From an uncultured Schlesneria sp. (GTDB lineage Bacteria; Planctomycetota; Planctomycetia; Planctomycetales; Planctomycetaceae), in the NCBI GenBank assembly GCA_903904835.1, contig CAIVEI010000056.1, forward strand, positions 55,528-119,527: a DNA stretch of 64,000 bases. Direction: 5' to 3'. Within the stretch, counting starts at the first letter, position 1, and every line of letters begins with the position of its first letter. A model generated the notes under the pieces. It was given only the letters and a program-made list of their open reading frames with translations, searched no databases and had not been told where the DNA came from. This document shows, in pieces, positions 56,570 through 64,000 of this stretch. Position numbers and translations under genes: made by a program.

Positions 56570-57616
56570 ATGCTTGGCCTTATTCGGGCGAAATATCTTT
56601 TTTTTGCGGCTTCCCTTTATCCTGAATCAGATTTAAACAAGATCGCTTTTCAGTTGGGGCTCCCACAATTTCAAAAACTTGACGAGAATACGGTCGTCCC
56701 GATCGAATCAGCTTGGAACCTGTATCACAGAGCGGAGCGCGATCATGGAATTGAACGACTCGCTCAATTCCTCGATTCGTCTTGTCTTATCAAATCCGGA
56801 TACGTTGGTGTTTTCGCAAACGTCCCCAGCGTGAACACAATTCACGATGCCTTGGCCCTGATTTGCCAAACGCTCGACGCGGAAAACAATCTGGCAACCA
56901 CGCGTCTTCGTTACGTTGCCGGTGGCGTGTGGTTAACCCGCATATTGACCGGCCCGACTCCAAGCTGGAAGTACTCTCCAATTACCACGCTGTTCTTGCT
57001 CCGCGCCGTCGTCCGGGGAATCTCGGGCTATGTGCCGCAGAACGCGAAGTTGCCAGGATATTGCCAACCGTTCGCTCCCGACCTCGAGCGATTGATCGGC
57101 GCTCGTATCACATGCAGTGGGGTGGACGTGGCCGTCTTGATCCCCGAGCACGTTCTCATCAGTCCCCCCGAGCTTATTCCAGCAGAATCGAAGACCGTTT
57201 TCGGTGACGATCAGTTCCCGTCCACTTTTGCAGACTCGGTCGCGCTCGTGCTGAAGGCTTATGGTTTCGGTAATTGGCCAACACTGAAAGAATTTTGCCG
57301 TCTCGTTGGAATCTCCGCACGGTCGCTCCAGCGCGGGCTTCAGGACGAAGGGACTTCTTATAGTGACATCATCATGCGGCGACGTCTTCATGCAGCCTTC
57401 GGGTTACTCAGGAACGACGATCATTCTGTTGCATCAATCGCGAGCGATCTTGGTTTCTCGAACCAGGCAAATTTCGCAACCTTCTTCAAGAGATATGCCG
57501 GAACTTCACCCTCAGACTACCGCAAGCTTCTCAGCAGCAAAGAGGGATTCAGTGGCTTCGCCGATCTCACGGCAAATCGTGTCGAAAAGCTCGAGACGCC
57601 CATCCCCATGAGCTGA
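56570..57616 (+). CDS. AraC-family transcriptional regulator
   Basis: 348 aa. C-terminal DNA-binding domain (about residues 235-325) with the two AraC helix-turn-helix motifs: FCRLVGISARSLQRGLQDEG and the signature VASIASDLGFSNQANFATFF followed by KRYAGTSPSDYRK. The N-terminal 200 residues resemble the OruR/arabinose-binding-type sensor found in AraC regulators of catabolic genes (AWNLYHRAERDHG, VPSVNTIHDALALICQ). Start ATG 56570 is not backed by a clear ribosome binding site. It could control neighbouring genes, possibly the esterase or PEP-CTERM genes; only position supports this. Confidence 0.9.
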   Translation: MLGLIRAKYLFFAASLYPESDLNKIAFQLGLPQFQKLDENTVVPIESAWNLYHRAERDHGIERLAQFLDSSCLIKSGYVGVFANVPSVNTIHDALALICQTLDAENNLATTRLRYVAGGVWLTRILTGPTPSWKYSPITTLFLLRAVVRGISGYVPQNAKLPGYCQPFAPDLERLIGARITCSGVDVAVLIPEHVLISPPELIPAESKTVFGDDQFPSTFADSVALVLKAYGFGNWPTLKEFCRLVGISARSLQRGLQDEGTSYSDIIMRRRLHAAFGLLRNDDHSVASIASDLGFSNQANFATFFKRYAGTSPSDYRKLLSSKEGFSGFADLTANRVEKLETPIPMS

Positions 57617-58020
57617 AATGCGGTCACCGTAACGCTTGTCTGCGAAAAAGAGGCAGGCATCGTGGACACCGCCACGCCTCATTCTTCTGTCTAAAGGCGG
57701 CCCTCGAAATCGACAACTGCCGGACTCGAATTGGTCCGAACATCCTCCAATCCGAATGACCCACGACAGTCGCAACTCGCACGGGGATTGAGACATGCAC
57801 CCTGTTGATCCTTAATCGATCCGGTAATCGCCATTATTGCGGCAGTGAGAATCCCATTTTCTTCTCGTCAACTTCATCTGATCGTCTCATACACGCCGAC
57901 AGAGGTCATTTCACAAGCTGATAACTAATCCACGCCAAACGCGGTTTGCTAAGCGGTCTTTTGATTGGCGAGACTGGCGGATGTTGGTTTTGTAATGACC
58001 TCCTCAAGCGACACTGAGCC
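57617..58020. other. Non-coding stretch upstream of the first PEP-CTERM gene
   Basis: No supported ORF or RNA gene. Together with 58075-58485 it forms a roughly 870 bp non-coding region, which contains the triplicated 18 bp element listed separately. Confidence 0.5.
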
Positions 58021-58074
58021 CTTTGATTTCGCGCCAAGTTTTGCATTCACGCCCGTTTTTGAATTTGTGCCAAA
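58021..58074 (+). promoter_or_regulatory. Triplicated 18 bp element, upstream of the decayed PEP-CTERM gene
   Basis: Three consecutive 18 bp units, 58021-58038, 58039-58056 and 58057-58074, share the consensus TTTTGAATTNGCGCCAAN. The same three-unit block in the same phase precedes the second PEP-CTERM gene (59268-59321). Sequence just after both blocks is also alignable (TTA.AAG.C...AATTAT..AT.GA). Possibly an array of protein-binding sites on one face of the helix or an iteron-like repeat. Confidence 0.65.
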
Positions 58075-58485
58075 TTAAAAGGCCCGGCGAATTATTTATT
58101 GATGCCTGCAAACTCATCGGTTAAAGCATTGTGCAGCGTCGTTATACATCATCGACGGATCCGTTTGCGCATGATTATCCGCCAGATGAAATGGTTGTAC
58201 TGAGTACACACACGGCGTCATTTGAAAATATTATAACCGTGATTTCATTGCGCTTTTCATGACTGAATAGTCAAGCCGCTGGCGCCTGCTCTTGTTGATC
58301 GCGTGATGAGATGCGTGTCGGATTCGACATAAGTCCATCACCGTAAAGGCGGCGGAATGCGGTGCAAGTGATATCGATGTCACGTAGTAGGGGGTATTTA
58401 TTCCTTACTTGCTGTTGACGCCTTTGAACGACCGATGCACGCGACGTTCGTGTGCGATTTCTTCTTTATCGATGGGGTAAGTTAA

Positions 58486-58878
58486 ATGCGATCAGTCTTT
58501 AAAACGATTTTTGTGGCCTCCGCCGTTGCGGTGTTGGCGGCTGGCGTGCCAGGTGCCTTGTGGGCTGGCAATCTCGTGCAAAACGGGCAGTTCACTTCGA
58601 ACACCGGCTACGGCTGGGTGGGCCAGAATTTTGGACACGGGACCACAAGTATCTCGGTGTCATGCCTTTTCGGGATGGATGCACGAGGGTTGTGCTTTCA
58701 ACCGGGGCGGAAGTTCATCTTTGTCGACGGCGTGTCGTTGATTGACAACACGACCACGCCGTCAACGGTTCCCGAGCCGTCAACCGTTTTGAGCAGCTTG
58801 TTGGGCGTGGCTGGTCTTGCCGTTCATAGCCTTGAACGTCGCTCGAGTGCTATAGCCATTGAGTACTGCGTCGCGTGA
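58486..58878 (+). pseudogene. Decayed PEP-CTERM protein gene
   Basis: 130 codons; GGGGTAA precedes ATG 58486. Signal peptide, then NLVQNGQF as in the intact paralogue at 59777, and a C-terminal PEP-CTERM sorting signal VPEPSTVLSSLLGVAGLAVH with basic LERR end. The middle is much shorter than in the paralogue and part of the homology (HAFSGWMHEGCAF, matching HVFSGWFHETVDI) lies in another frame at about 58660-58735, so deletions and at least two compensating frameshifts have occurred. It may still yield a short exported peptide. A typical protein of this family would be sorted by an exosortase; none is in the window. Confidence 0.7.
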
Positions 58879-59267
58879 GCTCTTAAATGTACTCGCACAG
58901 ACCAAACGCAGATTTGCGTGTGTGGTTGCTCTTTCGAGGGTTGAGTGGCCGAATGTGAGCGAGACCTCCATGCGGTGAACGAGAACGGGGCGGGCTCCTA
59001 TTTTCGGAGCGACTTAGGAATGTTATTGAAGTCGCCGACCGCCTCCCCGCTTCCACACATTGCTCGAGACTGGCTGCCGCCCTGCATCACGACCCGTCCG
59101 AAGATCGTCCAATTCCGGTGAGGCATAACACTCGCAAATCGGAGGGCGTGCTTGGCGTATGCGACATCGGTTGTTGATCGAACCGGCCAGTGCCGCACTC
59201 TGAGCATTCAGGCTTTCATTACCTTTCATCCACTTCAATTAACGCCGATCAAAAGCAAGACCTTCAC

Positions 59268-59321
59268 TTTTGATTTGACGCCAACTTTTGAATTCGCGCT
59301 AATCTTTGAGTTGGCGCAAAA
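59268..59321 (+). promoter_or_regulatory. Triplicated 18 bp element, upstream of the intact PEP-CTERM gene
   Basis: Units at 59268-59285, 59286-59303 and 59304-59321, exact 18 bp period, same consensus as at 58021-58074. A weaker unit two periods earlier (59232-59249) fits too. It lies 455 bp before the gene start, close to the 411 bp seen for the first copy. The rest of 58879-59720 shows no gene. Confidence 0.65.
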
Positions 59322-59720
59322 TTACAAGACGACGCCAGTTATCCATCGACTCCAATCATTTTAGCGGGTTTAATCCGTCACCAACCGTAACAGCACTTTT
59401 ATTCGCAAATGACTCAAGTCGTTTGTCATCAGATTAACCGGTGTTTTCCTTGGGGTTGAATTAATGCGACCGTTTTGTGTGCGTGAGCAACATTAAGCTT
59501 GCGCGACAATCGTATTTTAGGGGAACTTTCCGCGTCCTCGTGGTGTGTTTAGTTGAAGCATCGTATTAGATAAGAGCCATGAGTCTATTTCACGGTGTTG
59601 TAAAAACACTGTTTTGAATATCGCGTTGACGAGGATTCATCGCTTCGATAACTGCGTCCTGCACTAGCCTGGCGTCGTTGTGAAATGGCTTTAAAGCGGA
59701 GAAACAAATGGAACGCGCAC

Positions 59721-59766
<46 letters not shown>

Positions 59767-59776
59767 GGCTTAAGAA

Positions 59777-60520
59777 ATGAAGTTTGTCAGATCGATGTTA
59801 GTGTTTTGTGCAGTGACGGCACTTGTCGGGGGTGCACCCGGTGCCGCACTTGCTGAAAACCTGGTTCAGAATGGGGATTTTTCGGAATATACGAATTTTA
59901 CCCCAACGGACGCTCATCCGTATACTATCTTCTCGCCAAAAGATGGCTCCAACGTCGTTGTCGCCCATTGGTCCGTCTCGTTCAATGGCAACGATGCCGG
60001 TATCAACTGGCTGGTGACCCCATCATCGGATGACAAGGCGCCAGTCTACAATGCTACAGGAGCACCGGGTGGCACGAATTACGTCTCTCTTGACGGCGGT
60101 TATAACTACACGTCAATGTCACAGGTGATCGAGGGCCTGACAGTCGGGGTTACTTATACACTCGACTTTGATTACTCCTACGGTCAGCAAAATGGCCAAA
60201 ACGGTGGCCGCAATGATGGTTATGTCGTTACATTTGGAGGTGATAACGTTGCCACTGATGGGCCACATTATTATGGCAGTCATGTATTTTCAGGATGGTT
60301 TCATGAAACTGTCGACATTGTAGCGACCGGTTCAACCGAGACGCTGACGTTCTTCGCAACGGGAAACCCCAACGTTCCACCCATGACCCAGTTCGCGAAT
60401 GTCACTCTTGAAGCACCCGCAAGTGTTCCAGAGCCATCCACTCTCGGCCTCGGTTGTACAGCCCTCGTTTTTGCTGGAATTTATTCCCTGCGGCGTCGGG
60501 CACAACTCGCAAACGCTTAA
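59777..60520 (+). CDS. PEP-CTERM exported protein
   Basis: 247 aa. Signal peptide (MLVFCAVTALVGGAPGAALA), then NLVQNGDFSEYTNF, a beta-rich domain of the DUF642/carbohydrate-binding-like sort typical of PEP-CTERM proteins (WSVSFNGNDAGINWLV, YVSLDGGYNYTSMSQVIEG, YTLDFDYSYGQQNGQN), and the C-terminal sorting signal VPEPSTLGLGCTALVFAGIY with RRR after the helix. Such proteins are processed by an exosortase and end up in the exopolysaccharide or envelope. Start ATG 59777 is backed by GAGGG eight bases upstream. Expression may depend on the adjacent GT tract. A terminator follows. Confidence 0.9.
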   Translation: MKFVRSMLVFCAVTALVGGAPGAALAENLVQNGDFSEYTNFTPTDAHPYTIFSPKDGSNVVVAHWSVSFNGNDAGINWLVTPSSDDKAPVYNATGAPGGTNYVSLDGGYNYTSMSQVIEGLTVGVTYTLDFDYSYGQQNGQNGGRNDGYVVTFGGDNVATDGPHYYGSHVFSGWFHETVDIVATGSTETLTFFATGNPNVPPMTQFANVTLEAPASVPEPSTLGLGCTALVFAGIYSLRRRAQLANA

Positions 60521-60605
60521 GGCCGTTCGTTTTCGCGTCCTCTTGAAAAGCTTGCAGGACAAAATGAATAGTGGACCGGTAACGCGAGCGTATCAGTAGC
60601 CACGC

Positions 60606-60643
60606 GACGGCGAGCGATTGTCTGATCGTTCGCCGTCTGTTTT
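60606..60643 (+). terminator. Terminator after the PEP-CTERM gene
   Basis: Thirteen-bp stem (60606-60618 with 60625-60637, one G-T pair; GACGGCGAGCGAT) and six-base loop, followed by TGTTTTG. About 85 bp past the stop. Confidence 0.8.
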
Positions 60644-61108
60644 GGGCAGACGCAAACTCTGGGATGCACCAGTCGCTTTGATCGTCGCTATGCACGCCTC
60701 ACATCTCGCGGGGTGGATCGGAACTTCGTGTGCAACGACGACGCCCGCGAGATTGACAAAAAACGACATCATTGCGCGATAGCGCACTCAGGCACCGGCT
60801 GAAACACAATTTCAAGAACTTCTTGCGACAATGCGCAATCCAACTCGCCAGCTTGAAGCGTGGCTCAACAAATTAACGATGCGCGTGTAAGCTTTTCACA
60901 ACTCAAGCTGCGTTGCCGTGCCTGATCACGGAATGATGAATGCGGTCCTCTTGATGATGTCTGTTCGAGGACGTTAACGTCCTCCGTTAAAAAAACATAA
61001 CGCGACAAATGAATCGTATTACGTTGCTGTTCTTGTGGTGATCGAAGACTCACTTGGGTTTCGGTTTCATGAGACGACTTTGTTGATGAAATTTTTCGGC
61101 AGGTTTTG
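60644..61108. other. Intergenic region with a perfect 18 bp palindrome
   Basis: No gene recognised. GAGGACGTTAACGTCCTC at 60967-60984 is a perfect palindrome followed by TTAAAAAAAC, about 125 bp before the next start; it could be an operator or a weak bidirectional stop. Confidence 0.5.
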
Positions 61109-62047
61109 ATGGAACAATTTGTTGACCCCAAGATGCTGGCCAGTCTCGCCGAAGTTTATCGGCTGACGATGCGGTTAACGCTCGTTTGCGTGGTGTTTGT
61201 GCCTCTGGAGCGGCTGTTTGCGGCGCACCCACAGCGGATATTTCGAAAACAGATTTTGATTGACCTGGCTTACTATGTCATGAACAGTCTGATTGTGGCC
61301 ATGTTCCTCAGTGTTCCCATCGGACTGATGACCTGGTCCCTGCAAAAATCACTGCCGGCAACGATTTTGACACTGACGACAACGCTTCCTGTTTGGGCAC
61401 GTTTGTGCCTGGGACTGGTTGTGAGCGAAGTCGGTTATTACTGGGGGCACCGACTCAGTCACACCATCCCGTGGCTTTGGGATTATCACGTGATTCATCA
61501 CAGTGCCGAGCAAATGGATTTCATGGTGAATACACGAGCCCATCCCGTTGATCTGGTTTTCACTCGTCTTTGCTCACTCGCCCCACAATACGCGATCGGG
61601 TTGGGTGGACTGGCAACCGGCGAGGGGAGCTGGATTCCGATTGTTCTTGCCCTGTTCGGTCTCTTTTGGGGTTATTTTCTGCACGCAAATCTTCGTTGGC
61701 GGTTCGGCTTGTTGGAACGGGCAATTTCGACGCCGGGGTTTCACCATTGGCACCACACGTTGAATGGCCCCATCAACAAGAATTATGCGTCCACATTGCC
61801 ATGGCTGGATTGGATCTTCGGCACCCTGCATCTTCCGAAGGAACTGCCCGATCATTACGGGGTCAGTAGCGCAGTCCCCGACACCCTGTTGGCCCAACTC
61901 GCCTTACCCGTCAGCCCTTCCGCTCCTTCGCTTCGTCGGCTGAAACGGACGACGAAGCACGAAACAGCCCTGCCACAACTTCCCAAAATCACGGTCGACG
62001 AGCTGGCGACGGAGGTCGATTCATGGCAAAAAAACGACGCTCGCTGA
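61109..62047 (+). CDS. Sterol desaturase / fatty acid hydroxylase family membrane protein
   Basis: 312 aa from ATG 61109 (CAGG upstream). Four or more helices (LTLVCVVFVPLERLF, LAYYVMNSLIVAMFLSVPIG, LCLGLVVSEVGYYWGHRLSH). The di-iron histidine clusters of PF04116 are present: HRLSH, HVIHHSAEQMDF and the later HWHHTLNG (GFHHWHHT) plus NYASTLPWLDWIFGT. Such enzymes hydroxylate or desaturate sterols, fatty acids or carotenoid-like lipids in the membrane. The substrate is unknown; planctomycetes make sterols or hopanoid-like lipids in some lineages. Single gene next to the transposase. Confidence 0.9.
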   Translation: MEQFVDPKMLASLAEVYRLTMRLTLVCVVFVPLERLFAAHPQRIFRKQILIDLAYYVMNSLIVAMFLSVPIGLMTWSLQKSLPATILTLTTTLPVWARLCLGLVVSEVGYYWGHRLSHTIPWLWDYHVIHHSAEQMDFMVNTRAHPVDLVFTRLCSLAPQYAIGLGGLATGEGSWIPIVLALFGLFWGYFLHANLRWRFGLLERAISTPGFHHWHHTLNGPINKNYASTLPWLDWIFGTLHLPKELPDHYGVSSAVPDTLLAQLALPVSPSAPSLRRLKRTTKHETALPQLPKITVDELATEVDSWQKNDAR

Positions 62048-62254
62048 TGAGCAAACCACAAGAGATTCACTGTTTGTCCATGAAAATGGTTCTGCCGCGC
62101 CGCTTTACAAAGCAACGACTTCTCAATCGTGACCAGAAAAACAGAGTCGAATCAATTGACCAGGGGATAAGTCCAATAGACTATGAATTATCGTGGTAAG
62201 AGTTTAGTCCACTCCCATGGGATTGGCATTGTCGACAATTTCGGTTTTGGGTAA

Positions 62255-62289
62255 ATCGGCATCCGTCCTTACTCGGAACGGATGCCGAT
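62255..62289 (+). promoter_or_regulatory. Hairpin covering the transposase start codon
   Basis: ATCGGCATCCGT (62255-62266) pairs perfectly with ACGGATGCCGAT (62278-62289); loop of 11 bases holds CTCGGA. The two candidate ATGs (62282 and 62288) are in the right arm, so the folded mRNA would hide the start. Confidence 0.7.
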
Positions 62290-63811
62290 GTCGTTTGTGT
62301 TTTATCCAAGACTCGAACAGAGTTGCCCGAATGTCAGTCATTGCCCCCATCTGGGTGGTGCGGCACTTGGTACGCTGGTCAGGGTCGCGAATGAGAATGA
62401 CCTCTATCTTCGTCAGTTGCATGGAACGATTGACGCAGAGCGAAAACGGAATACCGAACTCTTCGCAGAAAACCAGCGATTGAAGAGCGAGTTGGAGCAA
62501 GTCAAACTCGAATTAAAGCTCGAACGGCAGACCAGGTTCGCCACGAATGCCCAAACGAAAGATGAGAAGCCTGATGCATCGACTGCGGGCGGTTCGAAAA
62601 CTGGGAAGAAGCGCGGTGCGCCCGTTGGCCATCCTGGCTGGTTCCGCAAGACGCCGAAGGAATTCGACTGGGCCGTCGATGTCCCGCCTCCGAAATGTTG
62701 TCCATACTGTCGGGGCTTTGTCACAGTCCAGGACCGTTTCCATCCTACCGAACATTTGCAAGAGGATGTAATTGACGGCCAATATTGCGTGGTCTTGTAT
62801 CGTCATCCTACCGCGTGTTGTGACGATTGCGGGGAGTGGGTGCAGCAGCCCGGAGACGGAGAACTGCTCGGCAGTCGCCTGGGGCCCTGCCTACGTAGTA
62901 TGGTGATTTTCCTGCGAATCAGTATCGGCATCAGTTATCGCAAGATCCCACAGGTCGTCCAGGAACTGTTTGGTATTACTCTTTCCCCCGCCGCGTTGAT
63001 TGGCTTTGAAAAGAAACTGTCGACACTGGCACAACCCGTTGTCGAGGATGTTGCGAAAAAGATTGCCAGTAGCGACGGAGCCGTCCATGCCGACGAAACG
63101 TATTCGGTCTTGGACAGACGGCGGGCATATTTTTGGGTGCATGCGACCACACGTCATGTCCACTTCAGCTTTGTGACGACGCGAAGCGGTCGTGTGTCTC
63201 GCGACGTTCTCGGCGACCGCTTCACCGGAACGCTCGTGACCGACTGCTACTCGGGCTACATCGCACACACGGCGGGGGCAAAACAAAAGTGTCTGGTTCA
63301 TCTGGCCCGGACGGCTCGCGATTGGCAAAAACTGACCAAAGCGGGGTCGGATGATTTCCAATTCTTCGAAGCGGTCAAGGTTTTCGTCAAACGCGGTTGC
63401 GACTTTCATCGCCAGCGTGGCCGAGGTCTCCTCAGCGCCAAACAAGTTGCCGCAGAAAAAGCCTGGCTGCGTGCGGAACTGTTGCGACTGGAACAATGGA
63501 ACTTGGCCCACCGGAAAGCGCTGACATTGCAAGGACGAATCGTTGCGTATCGGAGTGAGTGGCTGGTCTTTGTCGATGACGCACGTGTCCCACCGACGAA
63601 CAACTTGGCCGAGCAGGCTTTGAGGTCACTGGTGGTTCTTCGCAAGATCACATTCGGACATCGCGCACTCGATGGTGGCGAGCGAATGGCCGATCTGATG
63701 ACGGTGGCTGAAACGGTTCGTCGACATGGCCATCGCGTGAGTCACATCTTTCGGGCACTGATGACGCACCCTCCGAACAAAGTGTTGCGTCGGTTGTATG
63801 CCAACGCCTGA
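62282..63811 (+). mobile_element. IS66-family transposase
   Basis: 509 aa. A helical N-terminal leader (TELFAENQRLKSELEQVK), a zinc-binding region (CCPYCRGF...CCDDCGEW), and the IS66 DDE domain: VHADETYSVLDRRRAYFWVH (first Asp), VTDCYSGYI (second Asp) and PPTNNLAEQALRSLVVLRK (Glu), then the family tail HRALDGGERMADLMTVAETV. Apparently intact. The tnpA/tnpB accessory ORFs of classic IS66 elements are not present, as in single-ORF IS66 relatives. I could not define terminal inverted repeats or a target duplication; element ends are unknown. Start uncertain (ATG 62282 or 62288). Confidence 0.88.
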
Positions 63812-63858
63812 ACCTCGGGGACACTGCATTTTCGCGAAAAAGCAGTGTTCCCGAGGTT
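63811..63858 (+). terminator. 48 bp near-perfect palindrome after the transposase
   Basis: Arms 63811-63827 and 63842-63858 (AACCTCGGGGACACTGC and inverse, one mismatch) with an inner TTTTCGCGAAAA also self-complementary. Starts in the stop codon. Either a transcription stop or part of the element end. Confidence 0.7.
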
Positions 63859-63988
63859 GCCCCGGAGTCCAGAACAGGCGACCAAATCCGCCTACGGGCT
63901 TGCGCCAGACGTGCGGGGCCGGGGGCAAGTCGAACGTATTTTTCTGATTTCCGTTGACCGCAGCTTTGAATCAAGGGAGAATTTTGGA

Positions 63989-64000
63989 ATGAGTACGGAA
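63989..64000 (+). CDS. Possible start of the next gene (cut by window edge)
   Basis: AGGGAGA (63974-63980) is followed eight bases later by ATG AGT ACG GAA at the window end. Spacing is right for a start, but four codons allow no identification. Confidence 0.35.

Noticed and set aside
58021..58074. CRISPR or origin iterons
   Set aside because: Units are contiguous (no spacers) so not CRISPR; no dnaA, repA or parAB in the window to support an origin. Kept as possible regulatory repeat.

Overview
This 64 kb window is chromosomal DNA of a free-living member of the Planctomycetota, probably of the Planctomycetales (Schlesneria/Gimesia-like; this placement is inference). The indicators are families heavily expanded in that phylum: three DUF1501 proteins with Tat-type N-termini, a DUF1549/DUF1553 protein with a haem-binding CxxCH motif, a two-domain DUF1080 protein, PEP-CTERM proteins, planctomycete-style alpha/beta hydrolases and many dispersed palindromic repeats.

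Layout. 1-5.9 kb: complex I membrane-arm genes nuoH-J-K-L-M on the minus strand (nuoM cut by the window edge, no nuoI between H and J). 6.3-8.9 kb: a small SH3-like protein, dapB (lysine/peptidoglycan synthesis) and sufS (Fe-S assembly). 9.0-9.9 kb: gene debris, namely a frameshifted DUF5615 PIN-like toxin and the C-terminal end of a type I restriction HsdM. 9.9-18 kb: a multi-zinc-ribbon protein, a DUF1080 protein and a TPR-DUF1549-DUF1553 / DUF1501 pair ended by a strong terminator. 18.2-19.6 kb: small membrane and hypothetical genes and one gene with an in-frame TAG. 20-25.2 kb: a signalling cassette (hybrid kinase, double-FHA protein, REC-HATPase protein). 25-36.6 kb: an esterase, two unpaired DUF1501 genes, mgtA with a DUF3592 partner, a TPM-domain protein and a PfkB sugar kinase. 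37-48 kb: glnS, a redoxin, a secreted serpin, a three-module secreted protein, an esterase and an SGNH hydrolase.

48.4-52.6 kb holds the most unusual gene: a 1382-residue TIR - STAND NTPase - transmembrane - helical-repeat - FGE/C-type-lectin-fold protein, which looks like a single-gene immune (biological conflict) receptor. It lies between two direct copies of a roughly 570 bp segment; one copy carries the intact SGNH hydrolase, the other a truncated version. The next 53-56 kb is rich in gene fragments and palindromic repeats.

56.5-64 kb: an AraC-type regulator; two paralogous PEP-CTERM genes (the first decayed), each preceded by an 18 bp element repeated three times in exact 18 bp phase, the intact one also by a long GT microsatellite next to its ribosome binding site; a sterol-desaturase-family membrane protein; and an IS66-type transposase whose start codon lies inside a perfect hairpin. 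I saw no rRNA, tRNA or CRISPR array. All coordinates and motifs were read by eye; no database search was run.
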